55,791 bases of DNA from UBA3537 sp965662485 (GCA_965662485.1 CBFIIL010000005.1:1-55791); one strand, 5' to 3'; shown: positions 33,652 to 42,653, counted from the first letter of the stretch. Numbers and translations are program-made. Notes: a model not told the origin generated them from the letters alone.

Positions 33652-34367
33652 TGCCTTTGGAAGACTTTCAGTTTAAACAATTTAGTGTTGCACACGACCG
33701 CTGTGCAATGAAAGTCGGTACAGATGCCGTTTTATTAGGCGCTTGGGCTACTATAAATCATCGCCCTAATTCTGTTCTAGATATTGGCGCAGGGTCGGGA
33801 GTGCTGGCACTTATGCTTGCACAGCGCAGCAACGCAGAATTAATTGATGCCATTGAAATTGATGCTGAAGCTTATGAGCAATGCGTACAAAATTTTGAGC
33901 AGTCGCCGTGGGCAGATCGTTTGTTTTGCTACCATGCAAGTCTAGAAGAATTTACACAAGAAATAGAAGATAAATACGACCTTATTGTGTCAAACCCTCC
34001 ATTTTATACCAATGATTTTGACACCAAAAATAACGCCAGAAATTTAGCACGTTTTGAAAATGCTATGCCGTTTGACCACCTTATCAGTTCTGTAAAAATG
34101 CTTTTGTCCAAAAACGGACGATTTTGTGTCATTACCCCCTTTAGTGAAGAAGATTCATTTTGTGTATTAGCTAATAAAAATCAGCTTTATTGTAACAAGA
34201 AACTAAGGATAAATGGGCAAAAACATGGTGAAATTAAACGCAGTTTAATGGTGTTTTCGCGTAAAAAACAAGATACTGAAATACAAGAAATGTATCTCGA
34301 AGATGGACGACACAATTATAGTGATAGTTACAGAGAAATGGTAAAAGAATTTTATTTAAAATTCTAA
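33651..34367 (+). CDS. trmN6: tRNA1(Val) (adenine(37)-N6)-methyltransferase
   Basis: A 238-aa SAM-dependent methyltransferase. It has the SAM motif DIGAGSGVLALMLAQ and the N6-adenine NPPFY catalytic motif (LIVSNPPFYTNDFD). It matches the TrmN6/YfiC family that methylates A37 of tRNA-Val, opening FQFKQFSVAHDRCAMKVGTD as the family does. It is coupled to rimM by a one-base overlap, giving a small translation-related operon. Confidence 0.92.
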   Translation: MPLEDFQFKQFSVAHDRCAMKVGTDAVLLGAWATINHRPNSVLDIGAGSGVLALMLAQRSNAELIDAIEIDAEAYEQCVQNFEQSPWADRLFCYHASLEEFTQEIEDKYDLIVSNPPFYTNDFDTKNNARNLARFENAMPFDHLISSVKMLLSKNGRFCVITPFSEEDSFCVLANKNQLYCNKKLRINGQKHGEIKRSLMVFSRKKQDTEIQEMYLEDGRHNYSDSYREMVKEFYLKF

Positions 34368-34457
34368 ACTCAATAAATTTATAAGTAAATTTGTTGATAT
34401 ATAAATTAAATAATAGTTGATTTTTCTATAAAACCTAAACAAAAAAAACTTTTTGGT

Positions 34458-35636
34458 ATGAAACCAGACCTTTTTGAAGCACCAGATTATTACAACTTAG
34501 ATGATTTATTTAGTGAAGAACACAAGCTTGTTCGTGATGCAGCGCGCGAATGGGTAAAAAGAGCCGTATCACCTATCATTGAATCTTATGCTCAGAAGGC
34601 TGAATTTCCAGAACAAATTATTGGAGGATTAGCAGAAATTGGTGCTTTTGGTCCTTATATTCCTGAAACCTACGGCGGCGCAGGGCTCGATCAAATTTCT
34701 TATGGATTAATTATGCAAGAAATTGAACGTGGAGACTCAGGAGTAAGAAGTACAGCATCAGTTCAATCTTCGCTTGTTATGTATCCTATTTGGCAATATG
34801 GTAATGAAGAACAACGCCAAAAGTATTTGCCAAAACTCGCTACTGGAGAGTTTATGGGCGCCTTTGGACTGACAGAACCTAATCATGGAAGTAACCCTGG
34901 GGGAATGACTACAAACTATAAAGACATGGGAGACCATTTTTTATTAAATGGTGCAAAACTATGGATTTCAAATGCTCCTTTTTGTGATATTGCAGTTGTT
35001 TGGGCAAAAAATGAAGAAGGTCGAATTCATGGACTTATTGTAGAACGAGGAATGGAAGGATTTTCTACGCCCGAAACCCACAATAAATGGTCTTTGAGAG
35101 CTAGTGCTACTGGAGAACTTATTTTCCAAGATGTAAAAGTTCCAAAAGAAAATTTATTACCCAATAAATCTGGACTAGGCGCTCCTTTAGGGTGTTTAGA
35201 TTCAGCACGTTATGGTATTGCATGGGGAGCTATTGGTGCCGCAATGGATTGCTACGACACCGCTTTACGCTATGCCAAAGAACGTGTTCAATTTGGAAGA
35301 CCTATCGCAGGCTTTCAATTACAACAAAAAAAATTAGCTGAAATGATTACCGAAATCACAAAAGCACAATTATTAGCATTTAGATTAGGTCAGCTCAAAA
35401 ATGAAAACAAAGCTACCTCTGCCCAAATATCTATGGCCAAAAGAAATAATGTTGATATGGCTCTTAAAATTGCACGTGAATCTCGTCAGATATTGGGTGG
35501 CATGGGGATTACTGGAGAATACAGTATTATGCGCCATATGATGAATCTAGAGAGTGTTGTCACCTACGAAGGCACACATGACATCCACCTGCTCATTACT
35601 GGGCTAGACATCACAGGGTTAAATGCGTTTAAATAA
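34458..35636 (+). CDS. Glutaryl-CoA dehydrogenase-like acyl-CoA dehydrogenase
   Basis: A 392-aa FAD-dependent acyl-CoA dehydrogenase. Family motifs: AFGLTEPNHGSNPGGMTTNY, LNGAKLWISNAPFCDIAVVW, ESRQILGGMGITGEYSIMRH, and the C-terminal VTYEGTHDIHLLITGLDITG in which the Glu is the catalytic base typical of glutaryl-CoA dehydrogenase. Substrate assignment to glutaryl-CoA (lysine/tryptophan degradation) is by similarity. A TAAATTTG -7 motif is at 34386-34393. The gene overlaps the next one by 14 nt. Confidence 0.9.
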   Translation: MKPDLFEAPDYYNLDDLFSEEHKLVRDAAREWVKRAVSPIIESYAQKAEFPEQIIGGLAEIGAFGPYIPETYGGAGLDQISYGLIMQEIERGDSGVRSTASVQSSLVMYPIWQYGNEEQRQKYLPKLATGEFMGAFGLTEPNHGSNPGGMTTNYKDMGDHFLLNGAKLWISNAPFCDIAVVWAKNEEGRIHGLIVERGMEGFSTPETHNKWSLRASATGELIFQDVKVPKENLLPNKSGLGAPLGCLDSARYGIAWGAIGAAMDCYDTALRYAKERVQFGRPIAGFQLQQKKLAEMITEITKAQLLAFRLGQLKNENKATSAQISMAKRNNVDMALKIARESRQILGGMGITGEYSIMRHMMNLESVVTYEGTHDIHLLITGLDITGLNAFK

Positions 35637-36402
35637 TCTATTTTTTTTCTTTTTTATTGGATTCTTCTTTTTGAACACTTCAATTTTAAGCTGTAATAAA
35701 AAAGCGGAAATTCCTTATGTGCCGTCTTATACGAGTGACCAAGATGATGATGATGATGACGATGACGATGAAGAAGAAAATGAAACCCCTCCACGAAACA
35801 TAAAACTTTTAAGCCTTGGCGATAGTTACACCATAGGACAAAGTGTTTGTGACCGTTGTCGCTTTCCAGAACAATTAAAGGATAGTTTAATTGCAAATTT
35901 TGATGAAGAAGATACATTTTCTCTTAATGTTATTGCACAAACTGGCTGGACAACTACGAATTTAAAATCTGCAATTGAAAGCGCCAATTTAACATCGGAT
36001 TTTGACTTAGTAACTTTGCTTATTGGAGTCAATAATCAATATCAAGGTAAACCATTTTCGCTTTACGAAACGGAATTTGTTGAGTTAACAAATACAGCAA
36101 TTGCACTCGCCGGAAACGATGCTTCAAAACTTATTGTGGTTTCTATTCCTGATTATGCTTATACCCCTTTTGGACAAAATGGTAGTCCAGAGACCATTTC
36201 AGAAGAACTTGAACTCTACAATAATTTCGCTCAAAATTATTGTGAAATAAATGGGTTGAGCTATGTTTACATTACTGATATAACACAACAAGGGCTCGAA
36301 AATCCTAACTTAGTTGCGGCTGATAATCTTCACCCATCTACTTTGGCCTATACTCAATTTGTAGAACGAATTTTGCCACTTGCTATTGAAAAAATTGAGT
36401 GA
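35623..36402 (+). CDS. SGNH/GDSL hydrolase, lipoprotein
   Basis: A 259-aa lipoprotein with a hydrophobic leader ending TSILSC (Cys24), then a linker of nine aspartates and several glutamates (residues ~40-54), then an SGNH esterase domain: SLGDSYTIGQSVC with the nucleophile Ser, LLIGVNNQYQG with the oxyanion Asn, and NLHPSTLAY with the catalytic Asp/His pair (D-N-L-H). It should hydrolyse ester bonds of a lipid or carbohydrate in the periplasm. It overlaps the dehydrogenase gene by 14 nt, so the two are co-transcribed. The substrate is unknown. Confidence 0.88.
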   Translation: MRLNNLFFFFFIGFFFLNTSILSCNKKAEIPYVPSYTSDQDDDDDDDDDEEENETPPRNIKLLSLGDSYTIGQSVCDRCRFPEQLKDSLIANFDEEDTFSLNVIAQTGWTTTNLKSAIESANLTSDFDLVTLLIGVNNQYQGKPFSLYETEFVELTNTAIALAGNDASKLIVVSIPDYAYTPFGQNGSPETISEELELYNNFAQNYCEINGLSYVYITDITQQGLENPNLVAADNLHPSTLAYTQFVERILPLAIEKIE

Positions 36403-36403
36403 T

Positions 36404-36736
36404 TTAATCCTCTGGAGCTAATTCCACTTCAAGCCCTTCCATTTCGGGTTTAATTTGGATTTGACACCCCAATCGACTGTTGGATTTTACATGAAATGCT
36501 TCGCTAAGCATGGCTTCTTCATCGTCTGATTTTTCTGGTAATTCATGTGCACTTTGTACATAACACTGACATGATGCACACATGGCCATTCCTCCACAAA
36601 CACCAATAGTTCCTTCTGGAGCAAGTTCATACATACGAACAATTTCCATAAGGTTTAGCGCCATATCTGTTGGAGCTTCAATTGAGTGAGTAACCCCCAA
36701 TCGATCTGTGATTTTTATGTTGATATCAGAAGACAT
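36404..36736 (-). CDS. [2Fe-2S] ferredoxin, adrenodoxin type
   Basis: A 110-aa ferredoxin with the cysteine pattern Cys47-x5-Cys53-x2-Cys56 (GVCGGMAMCASCQCYV) and a fourth ligand at Cys91 (SRLGCQIQI), as in adrenodoxin or Isc ferredoxin. It carries electrons, most likely from the reductase encoded immediately upstream, which overlaps its start by one base. The Mrp and NifU-like genes further upstream suggest it serves Fe-S cluster assembly. Confidence 0.94.
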   Translation of the reverse strand: MSSDINIKITDRLGVTHSIEAPTDMALNLMEIVRMYELAPEGTIGVCGGMAMCASCQCYVQSAHELPEKSDDEEAMLSEAFHVKSNSRLGCQIQIKPEMEGLEVELAPED

Positions 36737-37791
36737 TAATCAATTGATTTTACTACACTTTTAGGCGCTTCTTTTCTAGTGCCGTCAAATCCATCAATCC
36801 CACTAACTGTGGTGTATTTTAGCACTAAACGTTTCCCTGGATTGATGATTTTATAGGCTGCTTGACACATAAGTGTAGCTTCATGAAAACCACATAAAAT
36901 TAGTTTTAATTTTCCAGGATAAGTATTGACGTCACCAATTGCAAAAATACCAGGAATATTGGTTTGATAATCAAGTGCATTATTTACTTTAATGGCATTT
37001 TTTTCTATTTCGAGACCCCATTTGGCAATTGGCCCCAGTTTTGGCGATAATCCAAATAATGGAATAAAAGCATCAGTATCAATACGTTGTGGGGTTTCAC
37101 CTGACTTTGTAACTTCTATAGATTCTAGCTTATGGTGACCAAAAAGTGCTGTAACTTCAGCGGGAGTAATTAAATTAATCTTTCCTTTGTTCTTCAAATC
37201 TTGCACCTTTTCTACTGAATCCAAAGCACCTCTAAATTCAGTTCTTCGATGAATTAGTGTAACTTCACTAGCAACATCACTAAGAAAAATAGACCAGTCT
37301 AATGCGGAATCTCCTCCTCCCGCGATGACAACACGCTTGTTGCGATACACTTCAGGATCTTTAATCATGTAGGCAACGCCTTTGTCTTCAAAATCTGAAA
37401 TATTTTCCAAAACAGGTTTTCGAGGTTCAAAACTTCCCAATCCGCCAGCAATTGCAACTACTGGTGCTTGATGTTTCGTGCCTTTATTGGTCGTTACAAT
37501 AAAAGAATCGTCAGCTTGCTTTTCAATAGTTTCGGCACGTTCTCCTAGCGTAAAACCTGGCTCAAACTGTTTGGATTGTTCTAATAATTTTTTTGTAAGA
37601 TCTCCAGCTAATATTTCTGGATAGGCAGGAATGTCATAAATAGGTTTTTTGGGATAAATTTCTGAACACTGTCCACCGGGTTGTGATAATGCATCAATAA
37701 GGTGGCATTTGAGTTTAAGAAGACCTGCTTCAAAAACTGTAAAGAGTCCAGTTGGTCCTGCACCAATAATAAGAATATCGGATTTAATCAT
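36736..37791 (-). CDS. Ferredoxin-NADP reductase-type flavoprotein
   Basis: A 351-aa NAD(P)/FAD-dependent oxidoreductase of the thioredoxin-reductase-like FNR type. It has the FAD dinucleotide motif LIIGAGPTGLFTVFEAGLLK, the NADPH motif VVIAGGGDSALDWSIFLSDV, and a C-terminal GIFAIGDVNTYPGKLKLI FAD contact. It lacks the CxxC redox disulfide of thioredoxin reductase, supporting a ferredoxin (flavodoxin) NADP reductase role. It starts 1 bp after the NifU-like gene ends and overlaps the ferredoxin gene. Confidence 0.92.
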   Translation of the reverse strand: MIKSDILIIGAGPTGLFTVFEAGLLKLKCHLIDALSQPGGQCSEIYPKKPIYDIPAYPEILAGDLTKKLLEQSKQFEPGFTLGERAETIEKQADDSFIVTTNKGTKHQAPVVAIAGGLGSFEPRKPVLENISDFEDKGVAYMIKDPEVYRNKRVVIAGGGDSALDWSIFLSDVASEVTLIHRRTEFRGALDSVEKVQDLKNKGKINLITPAEVTALFGHHKLESIEVTKSGETPQRIDTDAFIPLFGLSPKLGPIAKWGLEIEKNAIKVNNALDYQTNIPGIFAIGDVNTYPGKLKLILCGFHEATLMCQAAYKIINPGKRLVLKYTTVSGIDGFDGTRKEAPKSVVKSID

Positions 37792-37792
37792 T

Positions 37793-38035
37793 TTATGCTT
37801 CGATATTTATAACAGATTGTATTTGAGGAGCATATTTTTTTATGGTCATTTCCACCCCCGATTTTAGAGTCATTTGATTGACACTACAAGAAGAACAAGC
37901 TCCAATTAATTGTACCTTTACAACTTCATCATTTTCAATAGAAATCAAGTTGATATCACCACCATCGTTTTGCAAAAAAGGACGGATTTCGTTCAATGCT
38001 TTTTCAATATTTTCTTTAAGTTCTTTTGAATTCAT
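37793..38035 (-). CDS. NifU C-terminal domain protein (NfuA-like)
   Basis: An 80-aa Nfu-type Fe-S carrier. It has FLQNDGGDINLISIENDEVV and a CSSCSVNQMTLKSG motif with Cys47 and Cys50, which holds a transient [4Fe-4S] cluster. It sits 13 bp after mrp and immediately before the reductase, within a Fe-S cluster operon. Confidence 0.94.
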   Translation of the reverse strand: MNSKELKENIEKALNEIRPFLQNDGGDINLISIENDEVVKVQLIGACSSCSVNQMTLKSGVEMTIKKYAPQIQSVINIEA

Positions 38036-38048
38036 AGCTTTGACGTCT

Positions 38049-39182
38049 TTATTTTTTTACGGCACTACAACCTGCCATTGTTGTTATTTTGATGGCCTCT
38101 GTTGGTGGTAAATCTTTATTTCGTTTTACAACTTGTTGTACAACTTCTTTTGTAATTGCATCAAAAGCTGTTTCAATAGCAGTTTCTATTTGTAGGGCTG
38201 CTGGGCGACCAAAATCTCCTGCTTCTCTTATGCTTTGTACAATAGGGATTTCTCCTAAAAAAGGAACTCCTAAATCTTCCGCAAGATGCTTTGCGCCTTC
38301 TTGACCAAAAATATAATACTTATTTCCTGGTAATTCTTTTGGTGAGAAATAAGCCATATTTTCTATAATTCCAAGTACTGGGACATCTATACTGTCTTGT
38401 TGAAACATGGCTACGCCTTTTTTTGCATCTGCCAATGCTACATTTTGAGGGGTACTAACAACTACAGCTCCGGTGAGCGGTAAGGATTGCATGATACTCA
38501 AATGAATATCGCCTGTTCCAGGTGGTAAATCAATCAATAGAAAATCTAATTCCCCCCATGCAGCATCAAAAATCATTTGATTGAGTGCTTTTGCAGCCAT
38601 TGGCCCTCGCCACACTACAGCTTGGTCTGTTTTGGTGAAAAATCCTATGGATAATATTTTAACACCATAATTTTCAATAGGTTTCATTTTTGAAGCTCCG
38701 TCAACCTGAACAGCAAGTGGTTTTTCGTGTGCAACGTCAAACATTATTGGAACTGATGGACCATAAATATCGGCATCTAAAACCCCTACTTTAAATCCCA
38801 TTTTTGATAGCGTTACTGCTATATTTGAAGTAACCGTTGACTTCCCAACACCACCTTTACCTGATGCAACGGCTACAATATTTTGAATCCCAGGAATTGA
38901 TTTTCCTTTGATTTTATTTTTTGGAGTTGATGGTGCATCAACTTTTACATTCACTTTAATTTTTGCTTTTGGATACACTAACTCGTGAATCGCTTTCATA
39001 ATGTTAACTTCTGTGCGCTTTTTGGCTTGTAAACTGGGGTTTGATATGGTTAAATCGATGACAACCTCATCATCGAAAACAACAATATTTTTTACGGCTT
39101 TGCTTTCAATCATGTTTTTACCCTCACCAGGAACTGTGATGGTTTTCAATGCGTCTTCAATTGCTTGTTTTGTAAATTTCAA
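38049..39182 (-). CDS. mrp: Mrp/ApbC/Nbp35 family Fe-S carrier ATPase
   Basis: A 377-aa ParA-like ATPase. The N-terminal ~85 residues are an MIP18/DUF59 domain; the nucleotide site is VASGKGGVGKSTVTSN (108-115, deviant Walker A) with DLPPGTGDIHLSIMQSLPL as switch region. It transfers Fe-S clusters to client proteins. A TATATTTG promoter element lies 30 bp upstream. It is the first gene of the mrp-nifU-reductase-ferredoxin set. It ends MAGCSAVKK. Confidence 0.94.
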   Translation of the reverse strand: MKFTKQAIEDALKTITVPGEGKNMIESKAVKNIVVFDDEVVIDLTISNPSLQAKKRTEVNIMKAIHELVYPKAKIKVNVKVDAPSTPKNKIKGKSIPGIQNIVAVASGKGGVGKSTVTSNIAVTLSKMGFKVGVLDADIYGPSVPIMFDVAHEKPLAVQVDGASKMKPIENYGVKILSIGFFTKTDQAVVWRGPMAAKALNQMIFDAAWGELDFLLIDLPPGTGDIHLSIMQSLPLTGAVVVSTPQNVALADAKKGVAMFQQDSIDVPVLGIIENMAYFSPKELPGNKYYIFGQEGAKHLAEDLGVPFLGEIPIVQSIREAGDFGRPAALQIETAIETAFDAITKEVVQQVVKRNKDLPPTEAIKITTMAGCSAVKK

Positions 39183-39211
39183 GGCGTGTAATTTAGATTT
39201 GTTCTAAGGTA

Positions 39212-39219
39212 CAAATATA
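39212..39219 (-). promoter_or_regulatory. Candidate -7 element for the mrp operon
   Basis: TATATTTG on the minus strand, in the 57-bp gap between the alkyltransferase-like gene and mrp. It suggests the Fe-S operon can be expressed separately from the genes upstream. No clear -33 TTG. Confidence 0.45.
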
Positions 39220-39239
39220 CGCTTGATTTGTTAAAAAAG

Positions 39240-39566
39240 CTAAAGTTCTTTTGCAGGATCCCAAAAAATAGATTCAAAATTCTGAATTTGATTGTCTTTG
39301 ACTTGAATACCTTCATTTTCTAAAAGTTGCTGCATTAGATTTATACCATCAAAATGGTGTTTTCCAGTGAGCAGTCCTTTTCTATTGACAACTCTATGTG
39401 CAGGAACATCTTTACCATGTGAGGCCGTCATGGCATACCCCACTGCTCTTGCACTTCTTGGCGCAGCTAAATATGTTGCAATTGCCCCGTAGCTTGTCAC
39501 ACGACCAAATGGAATTTGACGTGCAACTTCATAACATTTATCAAAAAAATTTGAGGACTCTGGCAT
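39240..39566 (-). CDS. Alkyltransferase-like protein (MGMT fold, catalytic Cys replaced)
   Basis: A 108-aa protein of the MGMT/Ogt C-terminal fold: FFDKCYEVARQIPFGRVTSY, AAPRSARAVGYAM, then VPAHRVVNRKGLLTGKHHF. The catalytic PCHRV of alkyltransferases reads PAHRV here (Ala56), so it cannot accept alkyl groups and belongs to the alkyltransferase-like (ATL) class that flags O6-alkylguanine for nucleotide excision repair. It lies 2 bp after the LysE gene on the minus strand, likely in the same transcript. Confidence 0.9.
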   Translation of the reverse strand: MPESSNFFDKCYEVARQIPFGRVTSYGAIATYLAAPRSARAVGYAMTASHGKDVPAHRVVNRKGLLTGKHHFDGINLMQQLLENEGIQVKDNQIQNFESIFWDPAKEL

Positions 39567-39568
39567 GA

Positions 39569-40201
39569 TTAATCCAATCGTATTAAATTAATTAGCGTAA
39601 CAATTGCAACTGCTAGTGTTATGATTGCTATAGAGTAATTCATATTTTTTGGTGTTACAAATTTGGTGTTTTTCAAAGTATCGAAAAATAAAATGTAAAC
39701 ATACAATGCCATAAATGTTCCCATTACAGCTCCTGAAATATAAGCACCCGTTGTTGTGGACTCCAAACTAAACCATTCAAAAGAAACAAGCGTTGTAACC
39801 ATATAGGCTTGAAATGGTATTGGAAAAATATTAAGCGAAGACAAAAACATACCTTGAAAAATACGACTTTGTTTGCTTTTAATTGAGGGCTCTACCTCAA
39901 GGCTTTTTGATTTTGAATTCGCCGTAAAAAAGAAATAAATAGACACCAATAAGAAAATCACAAAAGCAACACGCTTTAGAATTATTGTTACTTCAGGATG
40001 TTGATTGAGATATTTGGCAAAAACAGTTGCGATATAAACTTGCAAAGCCACTATTATACATACACCTATTGAAAACATAAATCCTCTGTTGTGCCCCTCT
40101 TTTAAGCTAATTTTTGCGGCAGACACATTCAGTAACCCTGGTGGTAGAACACCTATAAAAGCAATCACGAGACTTATAAAAAAGATGTATGTATTATTCA
40201 A
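39569..40201 (-). CDS. LysE family amino-acid exporter
   Basis: A 210-aa six-helix membrane protein. It begins in LysE/RhtB style (IAFIGVLPPGLLNVSAAKIS) with a conserved GLLN-type motif, followed by LKEGHNRGFMFSIGVCIIVA. These proteins export amino acids or related small molecules. It is 3 bp from trmB and 2 bp from the ATL gene, so all three share a transcript. The substrate is unknown. Confidence 0.82.
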   Translation of the reverse strand: MNNTYIFFISLVIAFIGVLPPGLLNVSAAKISLKEGHNRGFMFSIGVCIIVALQVYIATVFAKYLNQHPEVTIILKRVAFVIFLLVSIYFFFTANSKSKSLEVEPSIKSKQSRIFQGMFLSSLNIFPIPFQAYMVTTLVSFEWFSLESTTTGAYISGAVMGTFMALYVYILFFDTLKNTKFVTPKNMNYSIAIITLAVAIVTLINLIRLD

Positions 40202-40204
40202 TTT

Positions 40205-40879
40205 CTAATTGATTTTGAACCTAATATAGGTAATTGCTTTGTCTTTTGCTAAATAGGTTTCTTCATAATGGGTTTGTATTTCAGTCACCTCCTTTGGACT
40301 TCCCTCTTGTCTGTATACGTCATGATTTGCATATTCCACCTCACACCCAAGCCCATGCAACAAGCCAAGGGTGTAGCCATGCATAAACTCACTATCTGTT
40401 TTAAGATGAACAACTCCTGTATTATTTAAAACATTTTTATAACGTTGCAAAAAAGTAGCATTAGTTAAGCGGTGTTTTGTTCGTTTGTACTTAATTTGAG
40501 GATCTGGAAAAGTAATCCAAATTTCATCAACCTCATTTTCAGCAAAAATAAATTCAACAAGTTCGATTTGAGTTCGAATAAACGCAACATTGGGCATTTG
40601 ATTTTCAATAGCGGTTTTTGCACCTCTCCAAAAACGCGCACCTTTGATGTCTATCCCAATAAAATTTTTATTGGGATTGCGTTTGGCCAAACCCACAGTA
40701 TACTCACCTTTTCCACAGCCCAATTCAAGGACCAAAGGATTGTTGTTTTTAAAAAATGATGAGCACCATTTGCCTTTCAACGAAAATTCAGCATTAACTA
40801 GCTCCTCTCGTGTCGGTTGAATGACATTGCGAAAGGTTTCATTTTCCCTAAATCTTTTCAGTTTATTTTTGCTCCCCAC
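40205..40879 (-). CDS. trmB: tRNA (guanine(46)-N7)-methyltransferase
   Basis: A 224-aa TrmB that installs m7G46 in the tRNA variable loop. The SAM motif is LELGCGKGEYTVGLAKRNPN; family motifs NFIGIDIKGARFWRG and the catalytic EIWITFPDPQIKYKRTKHRL (FPDPW-type) are present, ending YEETYLAKDKAITYIRF. It is the first gene of the run trmB-lysE-ATL. Confidence 0.95.
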   Translation of the reverse strand: MGSKNKLKRFRENETFRNVIQPTREELVNAEFSLKGKWCSSFFKNNNPLVLELGCGKGEYTVGLAKRNPNKNFIGIDIKGARFWRGAKTAIENQMPNVAFIRTQIELVEFIFAENEVDEIWITFPDPQIKYKRTKHRLTNATFLQRYKNVLNNTGVVHLKTDSEFMHGYTLGLLHGLGCEVEYANHDVYRQEGSPKEVTEIQTHYEETYLAKDKAITYIRFKIN

Positions 40880-40920
40880 AGGTTCTAATTTTCAGCAAAA
40901 GTAGGAAAATTAGGGTGAAT

Positions 40921-41964
40921 TTATTGTTGTTTTTGAAGTGTAAATGAAAACTCACTGCCTATGCCATATTTACTTTCGATATGGATGGTTTCGTTGTGGG
41001 CTTCCAAAATATGTTTTACAATAGCAAGCCCTAGTCCAGATCCGCCTTCACTACGCGCACCACTTTTATCAACTCTATAAAAACGTTCAAAAAGTCGAGG
41101 AATGTGCTCTTCTTCTATACCTTCTCCGTTGTCTGTAACTCGAACCAAAACTTTATCAGAATTTAAAGATTCTACACTTAATTCTGTGGTGCCGTTAGCG
41201 TGACCATATTTTATTGAGTTTACAATAAGATTGGTTAGCACTTGCTGTATGCGTTTCATATCGGCATTAACAAAAACTGATGTTGGAGTGAGTTCATCAA
41301 AAGTCAAAGTAATTTTTTCCTTTTTGGCTTTCATTTCAAGTTGCTCAAAAATAGTTTTTATAAGCTCTATGATATCAAAATTTGATTTTTCCAACTTCGC
41401 ATTACCAAATTCTATTTTTGTAATTGTATCCAAATCTTGAACAATATATATCAGTCGATCTACGCCCTTATCCGCTCTTTTTAGATATTTTTCCAAAATA
41501 TCTTTATCACTCATTGCACCATCCAAAAGCGTAGAAATATAGCCTTGAACTGTAAATAATGGTGTTTTGAGTTCATGTGCCACATTGCCTACAAATTCTT
41601 TTCTAAATTCTTCTCTCGCCTTTAAAGATTCTAGCTCAATTTTTTTAAGCTTTGTGTATTTACTTAACTCTTTACTTAAAAACTCTAAATCTTTAGATAT
41701 TGGTGTACTCTTTACTGGGCCAGGTTCAGATTCCAAAAATATAACATCATTATATATTTTTTCTATTTTTTTATAGATGTAACGTTCAATACGGATTTGT
41801 ACCAACAAGAAGCTTGTGATAAAACAAAAAAGTGAAGAAAAACCTATTAATTTAAAATTAAAATCATCGGTAAAAAACAAAAAAACACTCATAGAGAGTG
41901 CGAGGAAAAACGTTAGAAGTAGTGCCGTTATGACTGCAAATTTATACGTCTTTTTTAGATTCAT
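40921..41964 (-). CDS. PhoR-like sensor histidine kinase
   Basis: A 347-aa membrane histidine kinase. Two N-terminal transmembrane helices (residues ~9-31 and ~37-56) enclose only a few external residues, so it has almost no periplasmic sensor domain. Then follow a dimerisation domain with His130 in VAHELKTPLF and an HATPase domain (DNGEGIEEEHIPRLFERFYR, GSGLGLAIVKHI). It resembles PhoR of the Bacteroidota PhoB/PhoR system. It overlaps the regulator gene by 4 nt. Confidence 0.9.
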   Translation of the reverse strand: MNLKKTYKFAVITALLLTFFLALSMSVFLFFTDDFNFKLIGFSSLFCFITSFLLVQIRIERYIYKKIEKIYNDVIFLESEPGPVKSTPISKDLEFLSKELSKYTKLKKIELESLKAREEFRKEFVGNVAHELKTPLFTVQGYISTLLDGAMSDKDILEKYLKRADKGVDRLIYIVQDLDTITKIEFGNAKLEKSNFDIIELIKTIFEQLEMKAKKEKITLTFDELTPTSVFVNADMKRIQQVLTNLIVNSIKYGHANGTTELSVESLNSDKVLVRVTDNGEGIEEEHIPRLFERFYRVDKSGARSEGGSGLGLAIVKHILEAHNETIHIESKYGIGSEFSFTLQKQQ

Positions 41965-42653
41965 TTATTTTCAAACTTATATCCTACCCCTTTAATTGTT
42001 TTAAAGCGTTTGTCCCCAAGTTTTTCACGTAGTTTTCGAATATGAACATCAATAGTTCTTCCTCCAACAACAACTTCATTACCCCAAATTTTATTGAGGA
42101 TATCCTCGCGCTTAAAAACTTTTCCTGGTTTGGATGCCAACAAATATAACAATTCAAATTCTTTGCGTGGTAAAACAATATCTTCGCCTTCAAAAACAAT
42201 TTTATAGGCTTCCCTATCAATGGTGAGGCGATCCAACTCAATCAAGTCTTTGGATGGAGTATTGGAAGTTGTATTGTATCGTCTAAGCAAAGACTTAATT
42301 TTACTAACCAATACTTTTGGTTTTATGGGCTTTGTAATATAATCATCAGCACCAGCTTCAAAACCTGCAACTTGCGAGTAATCTTCGCCTCTTGCGGTCA
42401 AAAAAGTAATAAGGGTATTTTCGAGTTCTGGAATTTTTCTAATCTGCTCACAGGCCTCAATACCGTCCATTTCGGGCATCATAACATCTAAAATTATTAA
42501 ATGTGGTTGTTCTTTTTTGGCCTTTTTAACGGCTTGAACTCCATTATTTGCAGTAATCACATTATACCCCTGAGCTGTAAGATTATAACTTATGATTTCC
42601 AAAATATCTGGCTCGTCATCAACCAAAAGAATTTTTATGTTAGAATTAGTCAT
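41961..42653 (-). CDS. PhoB-like OmpR-family response regulator
   Basis: A 230-aa regulator with a receiver domain (phosphoacceptor Asp56 in LIILDVMMPEMDG, Lys in YITKPIKPKVLVSK) and an OmpR/PhoB winged helix (FELLYLLASKPGKVFKREDI, VVGGRTIDVHIRKLREKLGD). It probably controls phosphate or envelope genes by analogy with PhoB; the target is not shown by the window. It overlaps its kinase gene by 4 nt and starts its own transcript 173 bp from the next divergent gene. Confidence 0.92.
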   Translation of the reverse strand: MTNSNIKILLVDDEPDILEIISYNLTAQGYNVITANNGVQAVKKAKKEQPHLIILDVMMPEMDGIEACEQIRKIPELENTLITFLTARGEDYSQVAGFEAGADDYITKPIKPKVLVSKIKSLLRRYNTTSNTPSKDLIELDRLTIDREAYKIVFEGEDIVLPRKEFELLYLLASKPGKVFKREDILNKIWGNEVVVGGRTIDVHIRKLREKLGDKRFKTIKGVGYKFENK

